From Pseudomonas multiresinivorans (GTDB taxonomy: Bacteria > Pseudomonadota > Gammaproteobacteria > Pseudomonadales > Pseudomonadaceae): a stretch of 64,000 bases of DNA. The stretch spans positions 2,232,001 to 2,296,000 of the forward strand of contig NZ_CP048833.1 of the NCBI RefSeq assembly GCF_012971725.1. Direction: 5' to 3'. Positions 8,378-17,168 of this stretch are shown here, piece by piece (position 1 is the first letter of the stretch; every line of letters starts with the position of its first letter). The notes under the pieces were generated by a model that saw only the letters and a list, made by a program, of their open reading frames with translations, ran no database searches and was not told the origin of the DNA. A program made the position numbers and the translations under genes.

Positions 8378-9429
8378 TGCACCAGCTCGAGCGCTCTCAA
8401 TCGGAAGGCTACTTCTGGCCGACGGTCCTGGCCGTGGCCCTGCATGTGCTGATTTTTGCCATGTTGTTCGTCAGCTGGGCCAGTACGCCTGAACTGCCGC
8501 CTTCGCGGCCGATCGTCCAGGCTACGCTGTACCAGCTGAAGTCCAAGAGCCAGGCGACCCAGCAGACCAACCAGAAGATTGCCGGCGAGGCGAAGAAAAC
8601 CTCGGCCAAGCAATACGAGCAGGAGCAGCTCGAGCAGAAGAAGGCTGAGCAGCAGGCATTGGCTGCTGCGAAAGCCGAGGAACAAAAGAAGGCCGACACG
8701 GCTCAAAAGGCTGCAGATGCAGCTCAGAAGGCCGCCGATGCCAAGAAGGCCGACGACGCCAAGAAGGTTGCCGATGCTGCCGCCGCCGCGAAGAAAGCGG
8801 CTGAAGCCAAGGCTGCCGAGCAGAAACAGCAGGCGGATATAGCCAAGAAGAAAGCCGAGGAAGAGGCCAAGAAAGAGGCCGCTGACGAGGCGAAGAAGAA
8901 AGCTGCCGAGGAGGCCAAGAAGAAGGCCGCCGAGGACGCGAAGAAAAAAGCCGCCGCGGATGAAGCCAAGAAGAAGGCTGCCGCGGTCGAGGCTGCGAAG
9001 AAGAAGGCTGCTGCGTCAGCCGCTGCCGCAGCCCGTAAGGCGACGGAAGACAAGAAGGCCCAGGCCCTGGCCGATCTGCTGTCTAACGACACGCAACGGC
9101 AACAGGCTCTGGCTGACGAGCAGGGTAATGAGGTGGCGGGCAACTTTGACGATCTGATCGTCAGCCTGGTGAGCCAGCAATGGAGCCGCCCTCCTTCAGC
9201 TCGTAACGGAATGAGCGTAGAAGTGCTGATTCAGATGCTGCCGAGCGGGGCTATCACCAATGTGAGCGTGACTCGCTCCAGTGGTGACAAGCCGTTCGAT
9301 GATTCTGCGGTGGCTGCGGTCCGAAATGTGGGCCGTATTCCCGAACTGCAAAACCTGGATCGCGCCACTTTCGATAGCCTGTATCGTCAGCGCCGAATGG
9401 TCTTCAAACCGGAGGATTTAGATCTGTGA
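8377..9429 (+). CDS. tolA: Periplasm-spanning envelope protein TolA
   Basis: The 350-residue protein has an N-terminal membrane helix (about 15-37), then a long Lys/Ala/Glu-rich coiled coil (about 60-240) built from repeated AAKKKAAEEA-like units. A globular C-terminal domain ends in a TonB-like fold that contacts TolB and Pal. TolA transmits force from TolQR to the outer membrane. The start is the ATG at 8377, overlapping the tolR stop; a TTG three bases earlier is less likely. The repeated AAG/GCC codons make this stretch low in complexity. Confidence 0.95.
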   Translation: MHQLERSQSEGYFWPTVLAVALHVLIFAMLFVSWASTPELPPSRPIVQATLYQLKSKSQATQQTNQKIAGEAKKTSAKQYEQEQLEQKKAEQQALAAAKAEEQKKADTAQKAADAAQKAADAKKADDAKKVADAAAAAKKAAEAKAAEQKQQADIAKKKAEEEAKKEAADEAKKKAAEEAKKKAAEDAKKKAAADEAKKKAAAVEAAKKKAAASAAAAARKATEDKKAQALADLLSNDTQRQQALADEQGNEVAGNFDDLIVSLVSQQWSRPPSARNGMSVEVLIQMLPSGAITNVSVTRSSGDKPFDDSAVAAVRNVGRIPELQNLDRATFDSLYRQRRMVFKPEDLDL

Positions 9430-10724
9430 GTACCCTGATTCGCTTCGCGCTCTTCGCCCTGGCCCTGGTGGCAGGCGCAGCGCAGGCCGCCGACCCGCTG
9501 GTGATCTCCAGCGGTCGTGACTCGGCCGTTCCGATCGCCGTGGTTCCGTTCGGCTGGCAGGGCGGCAATGTCCTGCCCGAAGACATGTCGAACATCATCG
9601 GCAACGACCTGCGCAATTCCGGTTACTTCGAGCCGATCCCGCGCCAGAACATGATCAGCCAGCCGGCCCAGGCCAGCGAAGTGATCTACCGTGACTGGCA
9701 GGCCCTCGGCGCGCAGTACGTGCTGGTCGGCAGCATCGTGCCCAACGGTGGCCGTCTGCAGATCCAGTACGCCCTGCTCAACGTGGCGACCCAACAGCAG
9801 GTCCTGACCGGCAGCGTGGGCGGCACTACCGACCAGTTGCGCGACATGTCGCACTACATCGCCGACCAGTCGTTCGAGAAGCTCACCGGCGTCAAGGGTG
9901 CGTTCTCCACCCGGCTGCTCTACGTGACTGCCGAGCGCTTCTCGGTGGACAACACCCGCTACACCCTGCAGCGCTCCGACTATGACGGCGCTCGCCCGGT
10001 GACCCTGCTGCAATCGCGCGAGCCGATCCTTTCGCCGCGCTTCTCGCCCGACGGTCGCCGTATCGCCTACGTGTCCTTCGAGCAGAAGCGTCCGCGCATC
10101 TTCATGCAGTACGTCGACACTGGCCGCCGCGAGCAGATCTCCAATTTCGAAGGCCTCAACGGCGCCCCGGCCTTCTCGCCGGACGGCAACCGCCTGGCCT
10201 TCGTGCTGTCGCGCGACGGCAACCCGGAGATCTACGTGATGGATCTGGGCAGCCGCCAGCTGCGTCGCCTGACCAACAACTCGGCGATCGACACCGAACC
10301 CTTCTGGGGCGCGGACGGCTCGACCCTGTACTTCACCTCGGACCGTGGCGGCAAACCGCAGATCTACAAGATGAACGTGAACTCGGGCGCTACCGACCGC
10401 GTGACCTTCATCGGCAACTACAACGCCAACCCGAAACTCTCGGCGGATGAGAAGACCCTGGTGATGGTTCACCGCCAGGACGGTTTCACCAACTTCCAGA
10501 TCGCAGCGCAGGACCTTCAGCGCGGTAATCTCCGGGTACTTTCCAACACCAATCTGGACGATTCGCCCACTGTTGCGCCAAATGGCACGATGCTAATATA
10601 CGCCACCCGCCAGCAGGACCGGGGCGTGTTGATGCTCGTGAGCATCAACGGACGTGTTCGGTTACCGCTACCCACCGCTCAAGGCGACGTGCGCGAGCCT
10701 TCCTGGTCCCCTTACCTGAACTGA
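9426..10724 (+). CDS. tolB: Periplasmic beta-propeller protein TolB
   Basis: The 432-residue protein has a signal peptide that probably ends at AGAAQA-AD (about residue 21), an N-terminal alpha/beta domain and a C-terminal six-bladed propeller. The blades show repeated FSPDGxRIAYVS and PEIYVMDL-type strands. TolB shuttles between Pal and TolA. The GTG start at 9426 overlaps the tolA TGA (GTGA), a coupled arrangement. The length is normal for the family. Confidence 0.96.
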   Translation: MSTLIRFALFALALVAGAAQAADPLVISSGRDSAVPIAVVPFGWQGGNVLPEDMSNIIGNDLRNSGYFEPIPRQNMISQPAQASEVIYRDWQALGAQYVLVGSIVPNGGRLQIQYALLNVATQQQVLTGSVGGTTDQLRDMSHYIADQSFEKLTGVKGAFSTRLLYVTAERFSVDNTRYTLQRSDYDGARPVTLLQSREPILSPRFSPDGRRIAYVSFEQKRPRIFMQYVDTGRREQISNFEGLNGAPAFSPDGNRLAFVLSRDGNPEIYVMDLGSRQLRRLTNNSAIDTEPFWGADGSTLYFTSDRGGKPQIYKMNVNSGATDRVTFIGNYNANPKLSADEKTLVMVHRQDGFTNFQIAAQDLQRGNLRVLSNTNLDDSPTVAPNGTMLIYATRQQDRGVLMLVSINGRVRLPLPTAQGDVREPSWSPYLN

Positions 10725-10776
10725 CGGTTGCCAACTGTTTCAAACTTATACACTGGGGTTCATTAGGAGTTACATG

Positions 10777-11283
10777 ATGGAAATGCTGAAATTCGGCAAA
10801 TTTGCCGTTATCGCCCTCGCCATGGCCGTAGCCGTTGGTTGCTCGTCCAAGAAAGGCGATGCAACTGGTGAAGGCGCCAATGGCGGCGTTGACCCGAACG
10901 CTGGCTACGGCGCCAACAGCGGTGCCGTTGACGGCTCCCTGAGCGACGAAGCTGCTCTGCGCGCTATCACCACCTTCTACTTCGAGTACGACAGCTCCGA
11001 CCTGAAGCCGGAAGCCATGCGTGCCCTGGACGTACACGCCAAGGACCTGAAAGGTTCCGGCCAGCGCGTAGTCCTGGAAGGTCACACTGACGAGCGCGGC
11101 ACCCGCGAGTACAACATGGCTCTGGGCGAGCGTCGCGCCAAGGCCGTTCAGCGCTACCTGGTACTGCAGGGCGTTTCCCCGGCTCAGCTGGAACTGGTTT
11201 CCTACGGCAAAGAGCGTCCGGTTGCCACTGGCCACGACGAGCAGTCCTGGGCCCAGAACCGTCGCGTTGAGCTGAAGAAGTAA
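10777..11283 (+). CDS. pal: Peptidoglycan-associated lipoprotein Pal (OprL)
   Basis: The 168-residue lipoprotein has a signal peptide and lipobox ending VAVGC, a flexible Gly/Asn-rich linker and an OmpA-like peptidoglycan-binding domain (FYFEYDSSDLKPEA and GHTDERGTREYN). It anchors the outer membrane to the wall and is recruited to the septum by Tol. ATGs at 10774 and 10777 are both possible; the second gives the OprL N-terminus MEMLKFGK. A 52-base gap after tolB ends with TTAGGAG, a good ribosome site. Confidence 0.96.
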   Translation: MEMLKFGKFAVIALAMAVAVGCSSKKGDATGEGANGGVDPNAGYGANSGAVDGSLSDEAALRAITTFYFEYDSSDLKPEAMRALDVHAKDLKGSGQRVVLEGHTDERGTREYNMALGERRAKAVQRYLVLQGVSPAQLELVSYGKERPVATGHDEQSWAQNRRVELKK

Positions 11284-11289
11284 GACGTG

Positions 11290-12132
11290 ATGCCGATGCG
11301 CCTGCGTTTTCTGACCTTGATCGCATGCGGACTGCCCCTCATGGCGGCAGCCGCGGTTCCGGTACAGGACGGTAATGGTGGCTATGCCAGCACGCCGCCC
11401 TCGGGTTATGGCACCGCAGGCGCTGATGGCGCCTATGCCGGAGGCGGGATGACAACTCCCGTCTCCGGTCAGGCTCAGCTGTTCATGCAGCTGCAGCAGA
11501 TGCAGGACGAAATGTCCCGTCTGCGCGGCATGCTCGAAGAGCAGCAGAACCAGATCCAGCAAATGAAGCAGGAAAACCAGGAGCGCTTCCAGGACATCGA
11601 CAGCCGCCTTTCCAGCGGTGCAGGTGCAGGAGCGGCCGGTGCTGCTGTTCAACAGAATTCCCCCGCTGCCGGCGCCAGTGCCGGAGCTGCCGCCGGAGCA
11701 GGCGTTGCCGCCGCCCAGCAACAGCAGCCCGCCGCCAGCAGCGAGCCGGGTGACCCGGCAAAAGAGAAGCTCTACTACGATGCCTCCTTCGACCTGATCA
11801 AGGCCAAGGACTTCGACAAGGCCAGCCAGGCCTTCGGCGCTTTCCTGCGCAAATACCCGAACAGCCAGTACGCGGGTAACGCGCAATATTGGCTGGGTGA
11901 AGTGAACCTCGCGAAAGGCGACCTGCAGGGCGCCGGCCAGGCTTTCGCCCGCGTCAGCCAGGCCTACCCGAGCAGCGCCAAGGTGCCGGACTCGCTGTAC
12001 AAGCTCGCCGACGTGGAGCGCCGCCTGGGCAACAACGACAAGGCTCGCGGCATCCTGCAGCAGGTGGTCGCGCAGTATCCGGGTACTTCCGCTGCCCAGC
12101 TGTCCCAGCGTGATCTGAAGAACCTCAAGTAA
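11290..12132 (+). CDS. cpoB: Cell division coordinator CpoB (YbgF)
   Basis: The roughly 280-residue periplasmic protein has a signal peptide (MPMRLRFLTLIACGLPLMAAAA) and a trimerising coiled coil near residues 60-100 (QMQDEMSRLRGMLEEQQNQ). An Ala/Gly/Gln-rich linker follows, then TPR repeats from about residue 155. CpoB links Tol-driven constriction to septal peptidoglycan synthesis. It follows pal by only a few bases and is the last gene of the operon. A GTG at 11287 and an ATG at 11296 are alternative starts. Confidence 0.93.
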   Translation: MPMRLRFLTLIACGLPLMAAAAVPVQDGNGGYASTPPSGYGTAGADGAYAGGGMTTPVSGQAQLFMQLQQMQDEMSRLRGMLEEQQNQIQQMKQENQERFQDIDSRLSSGAGAGAAGAAVQQNSPAAGASAGAAAGAGVAAAQQQQPAASSEPGDPAKEKLYYDASFDLIKAKDFDKASQAFGAFLRKYPNSQYAGNAQYWLGEVNLAKGDLQGAGQAFARVSQAYPSSAKVPDSLYKLADVERRLGNNDKARGILQQVVAQYPGTSAAQLSQRDLKNLK

Positions 12133-12152
12133 GCTTCCTATCTCGCAGTCTG

Positions 12153-12178
12153 AAAACCCGCGCCTGTCGCGGGTTTTT
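12153..12178 (+). terminator. Rho-independent terminator of the tol-pal operon
   Basis: The stem AAAACCCGCG with its complement CGCGGGTTTT encloses a short CCTGT loop and runs into T residues, 20 bases after the cpoB stop. Confidence 0.85.
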
Positions 12179-12297
12179 TCGTTAGAATTCCCGCCCCCGG
12201 AAAAAGCCAGTGGTTTCAGCCGCGCTGATGTCTGCTGTGTACCGGGATTGCCGGGCGCCTCTCCAGTGCGCTCACGACTCCAACGCAACGGAGGCGG

Positions 12298-12978
12298 ATG
12301 GCCTGTATAGCCGTCACGCCCGTGGCTGATATGCAACAGACCCTGCGCATTACCGAGATTTTCTACTCGCTGCAGGGGGAAACGCGCACCGCCGGCTTGC
12401 CGACCGTGTTCGTACGCCTGACCGGCTGCCCCCTGCGCTGCAACTACTGCGATACCGCCTATGCCTTCAGTGGCGGCGAAATCCAGAGCCTCGACGCCAT
12501 CCTCGACCAGGTCGCCCAGTATCGCCCGCGCTACGTCTGTGTGACTGGCGGCGAGCCGCTGGCGCAGCCCAACTGTATCCCGCTGCTCGAACGCCTGTGC
12601 CATGCCGGCTACGAAGTGTCGCTGGAAACCAGCGGCGCGCTGGACATCTCGGCCACCGACCGCCGCGTCAGCCGCATCCTCGACCTGAAGACCCCCGGCT
12701 CCGGTGAGGTGGCGCGCAATCGCTACGAGAACATCGGCGAGTTGACGCTCAACGATCAGGTCAAGTTCGTCATCTGTTCCCGCGAGGACTATGACTGGGC
12801 GGTGTCCAAGCTGATCGAGTATCGCCTGGAGGAGCGCGCCGGCGAGGTGCTGTTCTCGCCCAGCCACCGCCAGGTGGACGCGCGCGCGCTGGCCGACTGG
12901 ATCGTCAGCGACAACCTGCCGGTCCGCCTGCAGCTGCAATTGCACAAGATTCTCTGGAACGATGAGCCGGGCCACTGA
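12298..12978 (+). CDS. queE: 7-carboxy-7-deazaguanine synthase QueE
   Basis: This radical-SAM enzyme converts carboxytetrahydropterin to 7-carboxy-7-deazaguanine in queuosine synthesis. The cluster-binding CxxxCxxC motif is present as CPLRCNYC, with FYSLQGET before it and TGGEP after it. The ATG at 12298 has GGAGG close upstream (only three bases away) and gives 226 residues. An in-frame ATG at 12331 gives the 215-residue product with the usual N-terminus MQQTLRITEIF, but I see no ribosome site for it. It pairs with queC downstream. Confidence 0.94.
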   Translation: MACIAVTPVADMQQTLRITEIFYSLQGETRTAGLPTVFVRLTGCPLRCNYCDTAYAFSGGEIQSLDAILDQVAQYRPRYVCVTGGEPLAQPNCIPLLERLCHAGYEVSLETSGALDISATDRRVSRILDLKTPGSGEVARNRYENIGELTLNDQVKFVICSREDYDWAVSKLIEYRLEERAGEVLFSPSHRQVDARALADWIVSDNLPVRLQLQLHKILWNDEPGH

Positions 12979-12998
12979 GCGCGGAGGAGACCCTGTTG

Positions 12999-13691
12999 AT
13001 GTCCGACAAGAACGCTACGAACGACAAGAAAGCCGTGATCCTGCTCTCCGGTGGCCTGGATTCCGCGACGGTCGTCGCCATGGCCAAGGCCGAGGGCTAC
13101 GCCTGCTACACCATGAGCTTCGACTACGGCCAGCGTCACCGCGCCGAGTTGCAGGCAGCCGAGCGCGTCGCCCACCAATTGGGTGTGGTCGAGCACAAGG
13201 TGATCGGCCTCGACCTGAATGGTATCGGCGGCTCCGCGCTGACCGACAGCAGCATCGATGTTCCCCAAGCCCCCAGTGAAGGCATTCCGGTGACCTATGT
13301 GCCGGCGCGCAATACCGTGTTCCTTTCTTTGGCACTGGGCTGGGCGGAAGTGCTGGGCGCACGGGACATTTTCATCGGCGTGAACGCCGTGGATTATTCC
13401 GGCTACCCGGATTGCCGCCCGGAGTTCGTCGAGGCCTTCGAGCGTATGGCGAACCTGGCGACCAAGGCAGGAGTGGAGGGCGACGGCTTCCGTATCCAGG
13501 CGCCGCTGCAGTTCCTTTCCAAGGCGCAGATCATCGAGGCAGGCGTCGCTCGGGGCGTCGATTACGGTCTCACCGTTTCCTGCTATCAGGCTGATGATGA
13601 GGGGCGTGCTTGCCGCAAATGTGACAGCTGCCGACTGCGCTCCGAGGGCTTTTCCGCCGCTGGAATTTCCGACCCTACGCGATATTTCTGA
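12999..13691 (+). CDS. queC: 7-cyano-7-deazaguanine synthase QueC
   Basis: The 230-residue ATP-dependent ligase makes preQ0 from the QueE product and ammonia. The PP-loop motif SGGLDSATV lies near the N-terminus, and four zinc-binding cysteines lie near the C-terminus (C-(x)n-CRKCDSC). The ATG at 12999 follows GGAGGAGA with good spacing; a TTG three bases earlier is unlikely. It is 20 bases downstream of queE, so the two form an operon. Confidence 0.96.
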   Translation: MSDKNATNDKKAVILLSGGLDSATVVAMAKAEGYACYTMSFDYGQRHRAELQAAERVAHQLGVVEHKVIGLDLNGIGGSALTDSSIDVPQAPSEGIPVTYVPARNTVFLSLALGWAEVLGARDIFIGVNAVDYSGYPDCRPEFVEAFERMANLATKAGVEGDGFRIQAPLQFLSKAQIIEAGVARGVDYGLTVSCYQADDEGRACRKCDSCRLRSEGFSAAGISDPTRYF

Positions 13692-13710
13692 AAAAAGTTT
13701 TCTCGGGGTG

Positions 13711-13738
13711 TTGTTTTTACGTTAGAAATCAGTATTAT
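13711..13738 (+). promoter_or_regulatory. Candidate sigma-70 promoter of tRNA-Lys
   Basis: TTGTTT (13711-13716) and TATTAT (13733-13738) are separated by 16 bases, and the -10 ends 12 bases before the mature tRNA. Confidence 0.6.
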
Positions 13739-13750
13739 ACGCACCACGTC

Positions 13751-13826
13751 GGGTCGTTAGCTCAGTCGGTAGAGCAGTTGGCTTTTAACCAATTGGTCGT
13801 AGGTTCGAATCCTACACGACCCACCA
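13751..13826 (+). tRNA. tRNA-Lys (anticodon TTT)
   Basis: The 76-base cloverleaf is complete. The acceptor stem GGGTCGT pairs with ACGACCC, and the anticodon loop CTTTTAA has TTT at 13784-13786. The T arm carries GGTTCGAATCC, and CCA is encoded. Its sequence upstream provides a promoter and its 3' side a terminator, so it is an independent unit. Confidence 0.98.
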
Positions 13827-13838
13827 TCAAATCCTGTG

Positions 13839-13872
13839 AAAGCCCCGTGATCGAAAGATCACGGGGCTTTTG
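13839..13872 (+). terminator. Terminator after tRNA-Lys
   Basis: The arms AAAGCCCCGTGATC and GATCACGGGGCTTT are perfectly complementary around a GAAA loop. The inverted arrangement has T or A tracts on both sides. Confidence 0.85.
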
Positions 13873-13984
13873 CCATGTGCCGGAAAAAGTCCGCCGCGCG
13901 GCACTCCTCGGCCCGCCGCGACGAGGGATGGTGGTGATAAAATCGCCGGCATAATCAGACCGTGCCTGTTGAGGTTTCCACACG

Positions 13985-15043
13985 ATGTCCCAGATTTCCG
14001 AACGCCTTCTGGTCCAGGCCCATCTGGCGGCGAAACAGCCGCGGGTGCTGAGTGCGCAGGAAGAGGCTGACTACCGCGCGGCCATCGCCGCAGAGCTGAA
14101 GGCGCAGAACGCTGTGCTCGTCGCGCACTATTACTGCGATCCGGTGATCCAGGCGCTGGCTGAAGAGACCGGCGGCTGCGTTTCCGATTCGCTGGAAATG
14201 GCCCGCTTCGGCAATCAGCACTCGGCGCAGACCGTGGTGGTGGCTGGTGTCCGCTTCATGGGCGAGACCGCGAAGATTCTCAACCCGGAAAAGCGCGTGC
14301 TGATGCCCACGCTGGAGGCGACCTGCTCGCTCGACCTGGGTTGCCCGGTGGAAGAGTTCTCGGCGTTCTGCGACAAACATCCGGAGCGCACCGTGGTCGT
14401 CTACGCGAACACCTCGGCGGCCGTGAAAGCGCGTGCGGACTGGGTGGTGACCTCCAGCTGCGCCGTGGAGATCGTCGAGCACCTGATGGACAACGGCGAG
14501 CCGATTCTCTGGGCGCCGGACCAGCACCTGGGCCGGTACATCCAGCGCGAGACCGGCGCCGACATGCTGCTCTGGGACGGTGCCTGCATCGTTCACGAGG
14601 AGTTCAAGGCCAAGCAACTGGAAGACCTCAAGGCGGTCTACCCGGACGCTGCGATCCTGGTGCACCCGGAGTCGCCGGAGGCGGTGGTTGATCTGGCCGA
14701 CGCCGTGGGCTCCACCAGCCAGTTGATCAAGGCCGCGCAGACGATGCCGAACAAGCGCTTCATCGTCGCCACCGACCGTGGCATCTTCTACAAGATGCAG
14801 CAGCTGTGCCCGGACAAGGAATTCATCGAGGCGCCCACCGCCGGCAACGGCGCGGCTTGCCGCAGCTGCGCGCACTGCCCGTGGATGGCCATGAACACCC
14901 TGGAGCGTACCCTGGCGTGCCTGAAGGAAGGTTCGGGCGAAATCTTCGTCGACCCGGCGCTGATTCCCAAGGCGATCAAGCCGCTCAAGCGCATGCTCGA
15001 CTTCACCCAGGCGGCGAAGCTGAAGCTGGCGGGTAACGCCTGA
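13985..15043 (+). CDS. nadA: Quinolinate synthase NadA
   Basis: The 352-residue enzyme condenses iminoaspartate with dihydroxyacetone phosphate to quinolinate in NAD synthesis. It needs a [4Fe-4S] cluster; the first ligand is C114 in LEATCSLDLGC, and the C-terminal ligand lies in CRSCAHCPWM. AHYYCDPVIQ near residue 47 is a family signature. The gene has its own terminator. In P. aeruginosa the pqs genes lie upstream of nadA; they are absent here. Confidence 0.96.
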   Translation: MSQISERLLVQAHLAAKQPRVLSAQEEADYRAAIAAELKAQNAVLVAHYYCDPVIQALAEETGGCVSDSLEMARFGNQHSAQTVVVAGVRFMGETAKILNPEKRVLMPTLEATCSLDLGCPVEEFSAFCDKHPERTVVVYANTSAAVKARADWVVTSSCAVEIVEHLMDNGEPILWAPDQHLGRYIQRETGADMLLWDGACIVHEEFKAKQLEDLKAVYPDAAILVHPESPEAVVDLADAVGSTSQLIKAAQTMPNKRFIVATDRGIFYKMQQLCPDKEFIEAPTAGNGAACRSCAHCPWMAMNTLERTLACLKEGSGEIFVDPALIPKAIKPLKRMLDFTQAAKLKLAGNA

Positions 15044-15059
15044 CGCGCTCGGCACCATG

Positions 15060-15088
15060 AAAAAGCCCGGCAGATGCCGGGCTTTTTC
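15060..15088 (+). terminator. Terminator after nadA
   Basis: The stem AAAAAGCCCGGC pairs with GCCGGGCTTTTT around a short loop, just after the nadA stop. Confidence 0.85.
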
Positions 15089-15100
15089 TTTGAGGCATTT

Positions 15101-15178
15101 GTAGGAGCGAGCTTGCTCGCGAACCGCTTGATGCCAATGATTCCCGTGATGAGTTCGCGAGCAAGCTCGCTCCTGCAG
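15101..15178. repeat. REP pair (REPIN-like), copy 1
   Basis: A 24-bp unit at 15101-15124 (GTAGGAGCGAGCTTGCTCGC plus GAAC) is repeated in inverted orientation at 15153-15178 with a single change near its outer end. Each unit has an internal hairpin GCGAGC-TT-GCTCGC. Identical units occur at 44638-44722 and 52326-52401. It lies between nadA and the convergent M48 gene. Confidence 0.9.
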
Positions 15179-15197
15179 GTAAGGGCTGCGTGATTAC

Positions 15198-16634
15198 TCA
15201 GCGCCCCATCATTTCCTTGAGGATGCGCTCCTGATCGCGGAACTCCTGCTGGCGGGCATCCAGGCGCGCGGCCAGGGTGAAGTTGCCGCCGGCGCGACGC
15301 TTGGCAAAGTCCAGTTGCTCGATCGCCTGCTTGTAGTCGCCGGTGAGCGCGTAGTACTCCGCGCGGGCCTGGTATACGCCGATGGCGTTGCCGCTCAGGG
15401 TGCAGGCATCGGCCAGGCGGTTCCACACGTCCGGGTCCAGTGGGCGGCGCTGGGACAGCTTGAACAGCGTCTTCTCGGCGTCGGCGGCACGGTTGGTCTT
15501 CATCATCAGATCGGCATTGGCCTGGATCAGCGGATAGCTGTCCGGGTACTGGCCGAGCATCTTCTGCACGCGCGCCTGAGCATCGGGCAACTTGTTGGCG
15601 GTGATGTCCAGGTCGGACATCGCCAGGTTGTAGCTGATGTCGTTGGGAGCCTTGGCCAGCAGTTGCTGGAGATTGCTGCGGGCGTCGTTGAGCTGGCCGA
15701 TCTTGGTCTGCGACAGCGCCAGGCCATAGCGGGCAGCATCGTTCTTCGGGTCTTCGTCGAGCTGTGCGCGGAACTGTTTGCTGGCCATGCCCGGAGTGTC
15801 CTCGAACATCTGCTGGACGCGGGCGCGCATCAGCTCGTAGCGCAGCGAGTCTTCCTTGCCGCCTTTGGGGTATTGCTCGGCGCGGTTGCGGGTGTCGGCG
15901 ATACGCGATTCGGTCACCGGGTGAGTCAGCAGGAATTCCGGCGGCTTGCCCTCGTAGCGGTACTGCCGGGCGAGGCGCTCGAACATGTTGGGCATGGAGC
16001 GCGGGTCGTAGCCGGCGCGGACCATGGTGGCGACGCCGACGCGGTCGGCCTCCTGCTCGTTCTGCCGGGAGAAGCGCAGCTGGTTCTGGATCGCTGCGGC
16101 CTGGGTGCCGGCGATGGCGGCGATACCGGCGTCACCGGCACCCGCTGCGGCGGCAATGATGCCGGCGAGCATGGCAGCCATCACCGGTACCTGCATGCGC
16201 TGTTGCGCCTCGATGCCACGGGCGAAGTGGCGTTGGCTCAGGTGGCCGAGTTCGTGCGCCAGTACGGCGATGTATTCGCCTTCGGTCTGGGCATAGATGA
16301 ACAGGCCGCCATTGACGCCGACCACGCCGCCAGGGGCGGCAAAGGCGTTGATCTGCTTGTCGCGGATCAGGATGAAGGCCAGGCGGTGGTCCTGCAATTC
16401 ACTGGACTCCGCCAGCCGGTAAACGCTGGACTCGACATAATCCTTGAGTTGCGGGTCGTTGAGCGTGTCGACCTGGTTGCGCAGCATGCTCAGCCAGGCG
16501 CGGCCGAGCTGGAATTCCTGCTCCGGGGAGACGATGGACGAGCTGGCATCGCCCAGAGACGGCAAGTCGTCCGCCAGGGCCGGCGTGGCGAGGGCGACAG
16601 CGAGCGACAGCAGGGCAGGGCGGAGTACTTTCAT
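15198..16634 (-). CDS. bepA: M48 family periplasmic metalloprotease with TPR domain (BepA-like)
   Basis: The 478-residue product has a signal peptide (MKVLRPALLSLAVALATPALA). An M48 peptidase domain follows with the zinc motif HELGH in VLAHELGHLSQRH. A TPR-rich C-terminal half (about residues 270-470) follows. BepA-type enzymes degrade or assist misfolded outer-membrane proteins such as LptD at the BAM complex. The ATG at 16634 is preferred to a GTG two codons upstream. The symbol is by domain architecture and locus. Neighbouring genes are unrelated. Confidence 0.88.
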   Translation of the reverse strand: MKVLRPALLSLAVALATPALADDLPSLGDASSSIVSPEQEFQLGRAWLSMLRNQVDTLNDPQLKDYVESSVYRLAESSELQDHRLAFILIRDKQINAFAAPGGVVGVNGGLFIYAQTEGEYIAVLAHELGHLSQRHFARGIEAQQRMQVPVMAAMLAGIIAAAAGAGDAGIAAIAGTQAAAIQNQLRFSRQNEQEADRVGVATMVRAGYDPRSMPNMFERLARQYRYEGKPPEFLLTHPVTESRIADTRNRAEQYPKGGKEDSLRYELMRARVQQMFEDTPGMASKQFRAQLDEDPKNDAARYGLALSQTKIGQLNDARSNLQQLLAKAPNDISYNLAMSDLDITANKLPDAQARVQKMLGQYPDSYPLIQANADLMMKTNRAADAEKTLFKLSQRRPLDPDVWNRLADACTLSGNAIGVYQARAEYYALTGDYKQAIEQLDFAKRRAGGNFTLAARLDARQQEFRDQERILKEMMGR

Positions 16635-16860
16635 GTACACGAGGCTCGTTCCGAGAAAGTCTCTACTTTAGCCGCACGCTAACGCCTATGCCTAGTTTGC
16701 AGGGCGGAAGTGCGGCGCAATTCGAAATGGGTATTGTCGCTTCGTCTTCCTTTTAGGCCCTGATGCTGACAGCTTGATTAATGAACACCGTCCTGCCTGG
16801 GCCTGGTTACTTTTCCAAGGCTTTCGGTATTCTTGGGCGCCCTGACCGGAGTTCGTTTCG

Positions 16861-17112
16861 ATGTCCGATTCCACGCCGTCCGTCCCCGCCTGTGACGCGG
16901 AGCTGGACGCCAGCGGTCTCAATTGTCCGTTGCCGCTGCTCAAGGCCAAGCTCGAGCTGAACAAGCTGCCCAGCGGGGCGGTGCTCAAGGTGATGGCCAC
17001 CGACGCTGGCTCCCAGCGCGACTTCCGCGTTTTCGCCGATCTTGCCGGGCACTCGCTGCTGCATGAAGAGGTCGAAGCCGGCGTCTATCGCTACTGGCTT
17101 CGCAAGAAGTAG
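16861..17112 (+). CDS. TusA/SirA-family sulfur-carrier-like protein
   Basis: The 83-residue protein carries the family motif LDASGLNCPLPLLKAK, in which the Cys of CPLP is the sulfur-accepting residue. TusA-fold proteins relay sulfur for tRNA thiolation or molybdenum cofactor insertion. The P. aeruginosa counterpart at this locus (PA1006) is reported to matter for molybdoenzyme function and nitrate respiration; this is my recollection and carries over by inference. It lies 56 bases upstream of a permease gene. Confidence 0.88.
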   Translation: MSDSTPSVPACDAELDASGLNCPLPLLKAKLELNKLPSGAVLKVMATDAGSQRDFRVFADLAGHSLLHEEVEAGVYRYWLRKK

Positions 17113-17168
17113 CCCTGAAGTTTCCGGGTAACCGGGACGTTACCCTTTGTCGTTTTGTAGGTCCTTAC

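Noticed and set aside
10645..12975. A 776-codon minus-strand frame
   Set aside because: It is antisense to pal, cpoB and queE, all clearly real, and shows no domain.
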